This document shows, one piece after another, positions 56,901-64,000 of a DNA stretch of 64,000 bases (position 1 is the first letter of the stretch; the number at the start of each line of letters is the position of its first letter). Under the pieces are notes generated by a model, which did not search any database, had not been told where the DNA came from, and saw only the letters and a program-made list of their open reading frames with translations. The DNA lies in NCBI RefSeq assembly GCF_041381155.1, contig NC_091135.1:9148075-9212074 (forward strand). Reading direction: 5' to 3'. The stretch comes from Argopecten irradians (taxonomy: Eukaryota > Mollusca > Bivalvia > Pectinida > Pectinidae). A program made the translations under genes and the position numbers.

Positions 56901-58545
56901 AATGGGATGTTCAAGAAAATTATGAAGACGTTGCAGTAGCACTGGAAAGGATTTTATATGAAAGGTTTGAACGTATTAAAGAGCAAATCGATTCAGAAAA
57001 GGAAACATTCCGTAAGGAGAAGAGGAATAAAGAATTACACTGTTTAGTGGAAAGCTTTGCTTTTGTTGATTTAAAACCTTACATTATTGCCAAGTGGTCT
57101 TTCAATCCAATAAAACATCTCAACAAAAAGGAAATAAAGTCACAACGATATTCTCAGGTTGTTTCTTTAATCAACAATATATTCACAGAAATAGACACCA
57201 AGTTAGCGACTATATCCAGGTCTAACTGGAAATTTAATGTAACGGAAGTGAAGGATATGACGAAATGTATTGTCGAACGGATCGATAGACATAATCAAGA
57301 CGAAGCAAAGGATTTCACTGTTTCAAAAAACTGCAAAATTAAATTACATATTGCAGTATTCGATCATTGCTTACCACTGTTCCAAAATTTGAATAAGCGT
57401 TACATTGAAAAACATAGCATGAAAGCTAAGCTAATGAAACAAAAAGAAATTGTCTGGGGTCATTTCACTGACACCGTTCAACAAAAGGCTTCGGACATCG
57501 TTGCAAGGAACAGATTGTGTGATATTATCCGTAAATATGTCGAGGAATACGTTAGACAGCAAATTCCCGATTTGATATATACAAGGACTATAGAAGGTTT
57601 TTTCGATTTCAAAACATGAACTATGCATTGCTATATTAACAGATCTTGCTGAGAAGGAGCAATTTCATTTATACAATGACTACATACGTGATGCATCTGG
57701 ATATGCATTAAATTGGATAAAAGATCACATAAACCGAAAATGTTTTGAAAAACCAAATTCTCAGTACTATGAGTTAGCAAAAATGAAAACCGACCAGATA
57801 GTCAAACAAGTATTACAAATCGCCTCTGTAAACAGAAAAAAACCTCTAGCAGAATGGCTTAGTGAATTTCATAATGAAATTAAAAACCATTTACCAATTA
57901 GCCCTGGCTCGCTTTATCTTGTTCGAGAACAAAATGTTTCAGATATGGAAAACTTTCAAACTAAATTGGTCCAAGATCTAGAAAAACTGTCGAAAGAAAT
58001 ATATGAGAAATTTGCAGGAGACACGGTAGATTCAGTAGCATGGGAAGGCATAACTCCATACAAAAAAGGTAATGGATAAATTATGGGGATGTGAGTGTGT
58101 TTGTCCTTTCTGTAAAGAACCATGCCAATGGAACTCCATTCATACGGGCGCACACTCTTGCATACAACATCGCCCTCCAGGATTAGCTGGTTGGCATTAT
58201 TTAAACAGTGAAATTATTGTCATTGAAAGCTGTTCATTTCAGATCCAATCAGGTCAAACGTTTCGTTGTGGAAGTGGCGGTACGTTATGTAAACGGGATT
58301 CAAACAAATGTTCAATAAGCAAAACATCTGAGGATTATCACCCTTTTAGGGATTATAAGAAATACACAAAAGATTGGGATATCCACCCTTGTCCTGATAT
58401 CTCCTCCTCCAAATACTGGGCTTGGGTGATGTGTAGGTTTAATGGGGATCTCGCTGATCATTATAAAATCAAAAAAGCTGATATTCCTTCCTCTTGGAAG
58501 TCATATAAAAAGGATGACGCGATTAAAAGTTTAAGGGAAACATGA
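53908..58545 (+). CDS. Very large interferon-inducible GTPase (VLIG/GVIN), exon 8
   Basis: One 4.6-kb exon after 'ttatttattcag'. In order it has the family N-region (LGLKEYFPGKLKFDD; PIDILLTIFMCLSPSLK; PLLYPSP; LNIWPLHTIV), RGDLLQHEKHAAFL, then the G domain with P-loop GLESSGKSTLLNAMFG (55652), GRCTRG, DTEGLR (55805), LGMADISIINIKGEN and FIHQNV. A long helical stalk follows (56400-58070). The end is a Cys/His module: CECVCPFCKEPC, HSCIQHRPPG, WDIHPCPD, LADHYKIKKADIP. Vertebrate members are interferon-induced and linked to cell-autonomous defence. The frame breaks about six times (near 54540, 55590, 55700, 56390, 57599, 58062), mostly in T or A runs, yet every motif is present. About 1,540 codons. 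Confidence 0.93.
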
Positions 58546-58617
58546 ACATGAGAGTGCGGTGCTATGAAAGAATAGATAATACTTTTCAGCTTGAGACTTT
58601 TATTAAAGCTTAAGTCA

Positions 58618-58623
58618 AATAAA
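58618..58623 (+). promoter_or_regulatory. Poly(A) signal of the GTPase gene
   Basis: AATAAA 73 bp after the TGA at 58543-58545; the expected distance for a short 3' UTR. Confidence 0.6.
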
Positions 58624-59290
58624 GAGCAAAACATGACACACAAGTCCATGAATTCAAACGAGAACAGTGATTTAAATTATACATGGTACCTTTCGTTAAA
58701 CATTTTTTCTCTCTCCTGTAATCAAATAGTTTACCGTCGGAGAAACTGTGAAACCTCATAGACAGACATTGATGACTTTTCAGGAAACACCTGAAACCCA
58801 CATCTCAATACTTTGGAGTTTCTCCAAGTCATGTGTTTCTAGACAAAGACGGACCTAGGTTTATCTTTCCTAAAATTATCATACATTTTATGCCGATTTT
58901 GATACAACGAGAATACTATATTGGTTAATTGATAACTGGCATTCTTCTGTGTGTTTGGTAAAGATATGTCCAGTCTGTTTGGGTGAATTGAACAAAATGA
59001 GAAATGAGTTTCTTATTAGAGTACATGTTCGTGTTTTTTACTCTATATGCAGCATGGTAAGGGAGGTACACCCAATCGAAAAACCAGTTTTTGAAAAACA
59101 ATCGAAGGTTTTGCGTGTTTTACGTCGACATTCAACATTAAACGTCAAACATGAAAACAGTCGGTGCGGTACATGCTTTGTGGATTTCATTTTTGAGGAA
59201 ATATTCAGAAATCGAAATGATAAAGTTTTCGATGTTACGTATACGTACAGCTGTTCAACATTACTCTTATATATCACCTTTTATTTCAAG
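58624..59290. other. Intergenic, nothing recognised
   Basis: Open frames of 62-117 codons at 58949-59302 on both strands overlap each other and show no family features. No splice partners were found. Confidence 0.4.
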
Positions 59291-59572
59291 GTTTGTTTGT
59301 AATGAGTACTTTCATTGGCTTAAGACAAGCCATCCGGTCATAAAGAATAACATGCATATGACGTTGTCGTTTGTAATGTCACTTCTAATTGGCTAATGCA
59401 ACGGCGTAATAATTTAATAGAAAAAAGTCCCAAACTGGAATATTTTTAAAAGATTATCTAAGGTAGATTGAGTTATAGGAATTGATTTGAGTAATTTGTT
59501 CATCATTTTTAGAGTATACTCAGATTTTTTGTGTGATATATCTCTATGATGTGAAGGATCTTTTTAGGCTGA
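59291..59572 (+). mobile_element. 354-bp hairpin-ended element, diverged copy C
   Basis: It shares 'ttcattggctta', 'cttctaattggctaatgcaa', 'cggcgtaat', 'agattatct' and the end 'tactcagattttttgtg' with copies A and B, but with many changes, and one arm of the end hairpin is missing. It is the oldest of the three copies. Confidence 0.65.
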
Positions 59573-62223
59573 TTCAATAGTTCATCTAATCATCTTACTG
59601 TATTGACTATATCTGATTGGTACATGTTACGTGTGGGATGAAGTTTAATTTTGAACTAAAGCGTTTTCAATCTATGTATCAGCTAAACTTTTACCGTATT
59701 ATGTTAAATATACATGTTCGGTATTAGAGTTGATGAAAGCACAACATAACGCTTTGCTATGATATTAAATGAAAATCATATGCATACATGTAATGTAAAA
59801 TTAAAGGTGAGACTTGCTGAACAATTGTTTAGATTGACATCATTTGATGTAATTTATTTCACTATATATTATCATCAGAATGTAATGGGTTTTTTTCTAC
59901 ACATTCGCATATTTCATGATATTTATATATTGTTTGAATTGGTTGACGACCATAACGATTTTACATTTTTGCGTTAAAGAAAAGTTATATGGATATACGT
60001 ACATGTACATAGTTCGATTGAATCTTAAAATGTAACTTAGACAAGTTTTAATCGATTGGTTTCGTTATATCTTTACATAATCTCGTGTGACAATTAAAAT
60101 CTAAAATGAAGATATTGTGTTCCTCTTTATTTTTACAGTGGGTTGCGTTTACATAATAGATTATGATTTTGTTTGGTTATAGATAATATTTTTTGTCTAT
60201 CAGAATCAATATCAATCTAATAAGATAATGTAGTGTCATTGTTAAGTTTGAGTTATGATTTGTTGAAAGCTGAATTACTTTTTTTAAAGGTAGACTTCAA
60301 ACTAGAGCTGTTGTGAGAACATTCTTAGTCGCTGGTCAATGTGTTTATCTCAGTGGCAGCAGGTCAATCTGTAGATCGTCTATATATATAAATCAAAATT
60401 ATACGTATTTTCTTTATTCAAAGTTTCTGTTCGCTATACTAATACCCTTGTTAGATACGATTTCATTTGATATATAGCTACTTTATTTTACTGTCACGTC
60501 CAGCTGAAATTTTTATCACTCATTCGGAAAACCATTAGGTTAACCACACCATGCAAGATTACAGTTATTGTTACATATATCGACAAAATAACAGATGCCT
60601 AATATACCCCTTCCCAACCCGAGGGGTGGTTCATGAACATCCAATCCGAGGCTGTCGAGAAATGGACATTCAAAAAATTCCCCTGATGGTTCTTATTTCG
60701 TTATCACACTCTCAAGTTTGAATTATGTGTCTCCCATATACTAAAGAAAAGGATGACATATTAATTTCAAAATATACATGGTATTTTGATCGGTCGACAG
60801 CATGTCAATATTAATGACGTCATCAAAAAGTCCCGCGTGAGGTCATGGCGTAACGTTATTATTTTTGCATTTACTTATATATGAAAAGGTTAGCGCGCAC
60901 AATATGTCGTACCCAAGAGGTTGACAGAGTGAATGGTGGGAGAAAATATCTGTCCCTCAGAAAAAAAGGCATAGTTGGTTTTAATTCTGTTTTGGGGCAT
61001 ACTAAAATGTTTTCTGGTAATGCATTACTTTGAAGACATATAATTGGTTTTATTAATACAAAATTCTACAATATTAAGGATGGAAAAAGGAGTTCATACC
61101 ATTAAAGAAAATGGAATAAAAAACATATGTCCGCGTGCTCGTTTTTGAGCTTTTGTCACTCAAAGATACCTAGTTGACAAAATATTGGATTTTATGGGAA
61201 TTTTGTCGTCTTGACCATATAAGATAGAGATTAAAGCCATAATTTCCTAATGGGGTGTTTGATATGTATGAATGTTTGTAGAATTTGTTTTCTAGTAGTC
61301 TTCTTTAATAATATATCAGTTTTGATCAATTAGACTAATATTTTTTTCGGAATAAGAACATATGCTACCCCTACCCCTTAATTTTGAGCTACAAAATGCA
61401 CCATTTTCAGCCATTTTTGCCAAATTTAACCCTTTATAGAAAAAGTTCTGGTATTAAACTTTTGTAATTATTTTGCATATCAATAGGGAAACGGTTGCTC
61501 TTTCTAAATCAGGAAGAAAAAATTGGGTGTCTGTGTGCTTCCTTTTTTGCCCCATTTGAATTTTTGTTATTTTTCCAGTATTTCAGAGTAAAAAATAAAG
61601 GTGCCCAAATTACCATTAAATGTAAAAAATAAGGTCACAAAAGTGTATCATTTCACATATTAATGCTTAATATTTTAATTACTACGAACCGAGTAACAAT
61701 TTGCAGCAAAAATTAGTTCAATACAGCAAAAAATGCTGGCGCAGTGATGATTTAAGTAAAAACAATTTCAGTAAAAAAATGGTAAAACTGTTGGTCTACT
61801 TGAAGCGGGAAAAAACACAATTTCAAAATGGCTACCAAATGGGCCATTTCTTAAAATCCCCGTATAAAAAATTCTCCTAAAATAGAAATGTAATTTTTGA
61901 CAACATTTGCATCTGGCAACTTGCTGCAGATATTGATAGATTTTATTTGAAAATCTCAAACTCTTCTTTGATCTATGTTGAAACGAGACTTCAAACGGAA
62001 CTCGAAGTCCTACAGAAGAATACATCCTTTAAGTTACCAATAAATTGAATATGACTTCCGCGTGAAATACATATACTAATATATAATCATGTCAACAACT
62101 TGGGGGATAATTATGTGTACCAATTCGTCACTGAGGAAAGCTAACACAAATGGCTGCTAATCACTCTTGGTTGATCAATCTCATTGCGGAGTTGAAATCG
62201 CAAGCTCAGTTCCGACTGAATGG
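59573..62223. other. AT-rich intergenic DNA
   Basis: No gene, tandem repeat or transposon end was recognised in 2.6 kb. Microsatellite-like 'tatatata' occurs at 60380. Confidence 0.45.
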
Positions 62224-62470
62224 TTGGGTTTTTTTAATTGTTCGCACGTTCTATAAACGAACCTGGCATTAACCTAGGAGCGCACAGGTCTTGATAGTGG
62301 AGGAGCCGGTGTACCCGGAGAAAACAACCTGGGCTGACCAGTCGCTCAGTAGGTGGTCAATTCTACATGCCCAAAAGGGCTTCGAACTGCGTAGATCCAC
62401 GGGTGGAGGGCTTCTGGGTATGAAATGTATTAATATCTTATCCATCTACTGCTATCCGCGGCCATCCTGA
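62224..62470 (-). mobile_element. tRNA-derived SINE, third copy
   Basis: On the minus strand it has the B-box-like CAGTTCGAAGCC and the body 'tctccgggtacaccggctcc' shared with 37938 and 41083. The head (GGCCGCGGATAGCAGTAGAT) is kept. Confidence 0.7.
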
Positions 62471-63513
62471 CATCCTTTAACAAATTTATTCAACCCAATT
62501 AAACATCAATTTGTTTAATATATCACTCTGCTTATCTACAAATCGTTAACAGGCTGCAACTATGTTTCTATGATAAAATGTTTTGTAGTCGTTACTGGTT
62601 CATCAATACATATATCGCATTTTTCCACTTTATCAGTCGAAATATTTTGATCAAAAAAAAATATTATTAGACAGTTTGGTGAGAATAGCCAATATGAATT
62701 CGTTTTCTGTTTGATTAATGAATCATTTAAAATGCACTTTTATAGTCGCAATAACGTCAAAGCAGAATGTGTAGCCAAACTACTGATTGCCTAGTTGATT
62801 AGACATGAAACATTGCTTACGTTACAATATTAGAACACTAGGTATGTGACAAGATTGTTTACGCACATACTCTGCACCTACCTTGGAGTCAAATTGTACG
62901 TAACTACTTCTCTTATTTATACTTTTCCTTTCTGTTACAGATTCTTTCAGAGTCGCTGAAAGATGAACCGACACAATAGTTTGAGACTGTTACGGAATAT
63001 ACGAATTAGATCCACTATGTGGTGTAAGAGTGGGCAACGTTTAGATTTGCAACCTCTACAGTTCATTCCTTAGTAAATAACGACGCAGTATACATGTTTG
63101 AGATGTCTTCGGGAAACTGGGTATGCATCACATAGAAGGTAGTCTGTCTGCACCCGCCTCATTCGCGCGCTCTTCGAATGGGTACCTATATCCTGAGTCG
63201 TTTCCGCGATCACTATGGTAATTCTGTCTCACTCCCTCAATATATACCTCAGGTCCGTATTAATAGTGACTGATCTTTTCACTGTCCAAACGTGGCGTGA
63301 TATGTATGTCTGCTTCGTGTACTTAACTATAGATATCTTTGGTATCTTCTTTCTGACTTGTAGAGATCAATGAAAAAAGGGTAGTCGTTAAAAATGTTTA
63401 TATATACCAGTCTCCTTTTGCGATCTGGAAAATGGATTCTATGTCCTTTAACGAGGGAAAAGCGACTTAATCTATCTCAATTCCACAGTGTGTTTCATCA
63501 CAATGAAGACAAT
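62471..63513. other. Non-coding; probable LINE 5' region at right
   Basis: 62915-62940 is an acceptor-like 'tttcctttctgttacag' followed by no lasting frame. 63130-63300 is GC-richer with 'cattcgcgcgctcttcgaat' and may be the 5' UTR of the ORF1-like element that follows. Confidence 0.4.
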
Positions 63514-64000
63514 ATGGCGGGAAGCACAGGACATCAGAGGCTAGAAACATCTTTTCAGCAAAGAATCAATGCATACCAATACNNNNNNNNNNGCTTCGAG
63601 TGGATTCAGCAAAGAATATTGTTTCTAGCATACGAATGATACGCCAAATTACAGCTGAAGGATATGGCTCAGCAAAACCAATCTTCTTAATGGAAAAAGA
63701 CATATTTGGTTTAATCCAGCCGCAGAAAAAAGACTGGCTTACACACCAAGAACTGTACAAGGCCATCGGCGAAAAAGTAGAGGCAAACCATGTATGTGGT
63801 CTGCAACGGACAGGCAAAATGTGGCGAATATACGTGGACAACATGGCAGACCGAACAAAACTCCTGACAACAGGTATCGTAATACGTAAAAAGATGGTCC
63901 AATTAATATCAACCAACCCCAGACGCCCAGATAACAACCCCGAATACACATCCCGAGTCAGAGTGTCAAATGTACCCTTATCTGCTGATGACGGACAGAT
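63514..64000 (+). mobile_element. LINE ORF1-like frame, runs off the window
   Basis: ATG 63514 reads MAGSTGHQRLETSFQQRINA up to the gap. From 63594 a frame open for 135 codons reaches the window edge: LRVDSAKNIVSSIRMIRQ, FLMEKDIFGLIQPQKKDWL, THQELYKAIGEKVEANHVCG, KMWRIYVDNMADRTKLL and finally SRVRVSNVPLSADDGQ. The strand pair at the end (RVRVSNVPL) and the 'LWQ/MWRIYV...L' pattern fit the RRM-like part of ORF1 of non-LTR retrotransposons common in molluscs. A zinc-knuckle domain would be expected just beyond the window. The frames before and after the gap may or may not match. Confidence 0.6.
63583..63592. other. Assembly gap, 10 N
   Basis: Ten N between 'gcataccaatac' and 'gcttcgag'. The string 'ttcagcaaagaat' lies on both sides (63553 and 63605), so the true gap size is uncertain and a local duplication or collapse is possible. 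Confidence 0.98.

Noticed and set aside
58949-59302. 117-codon frame after the GTPase gene
   Set aside because: It overlaps another frame on the opposite strand, continues into copy C of the hairpin element and matches nothing.

Overview
The window looks like nuclear DNA of an animal, most likely a bivalve mollusc and perhaps a scallop. It is AT-rich and sparsely coding, with spliced genes (GT...AG introns), a long C2H2 zinc-finger gene, Helentron-type rolling-circle elements, tRNA-derived SINEs, and many short inverted-repeat elements and minisatellites. The phrases 'gcccatgggcctcttgttt' and 'aggtcacctgagacgaagtc' match repeat ends I associate with bivalve genomes. That assignment rests on memory, not on a search.

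Layout, all genes on the + strand. (1) 1-6522: two exons of a mitochondrial single-stranded-DNA-binding protein (SSBP1-like). The intron between them holds a minisatellite of about 4.7 kb with a 70-bp unit and a 16-unit higher-order repeat. (2) 6.5-17.9 kb: no gene found; a short inverted-repeat element, then satellites of 161 bp, 126 bp and about 330-380 bp. (3) 17.9-25.8 kb: a large Helentron encoding a cysteine-protease-like domain, a Lys/Glu-rich repeat array, a DUF6570-like zinc module, a HUH Rep, a PIF1-type helicase and an AP-endonuclease-like domain. A 30-bp-stem hairpin follows its stop codon. The reading frame is broken at several homopolymers. (4) 28.4-29.5 kb: a non-autonomous inverted-repeat transposon with a target-site duplication. 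(5) 31.0-33.4 kb: an intact C2H2 gene with 22 canonical fingers. (6) 33.4-39.6 kb: a LINE fragment, a SINE and several near-perfect hairpins.

(7) 39.76-58.55 kb: the main discovery. Eight exons appear to form one gene of about 19 kb. The order is an RRM-type RNA-binding domain (exons 1-4), a ubiquitin-like domain (exon 5), an unrecognised domain (exon 6), a small linker exon (exon 7), and a very large exon encoding an interferon-inducible very large GTPase (VLIG/GVIN/URGCP family) with its C-terminal Cys/His module and a poly(A) signal. Splice phases agree directly through exons 1-5. They agree onward to exon 6 if one base is allowed in an A run within exon 5. The link to exons 7 and 8 is weaker. 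Introns carry palindromic elements, including two inverted copies of one 354-bp element that flank exons 3-7.

(8) 58.6-64.0 kb: a third, diverged copy of the 354-bp element, a SINE, and at the right edge a LINE ORF1-like frame interrupted by a 10-N gap.

The many frame breaks in the Helentron and the GTPase gene fall at or near A or T runs, while the zinc-finger gene is intact. Unpolished long-read indels are therefore a serious alternative to real decay.
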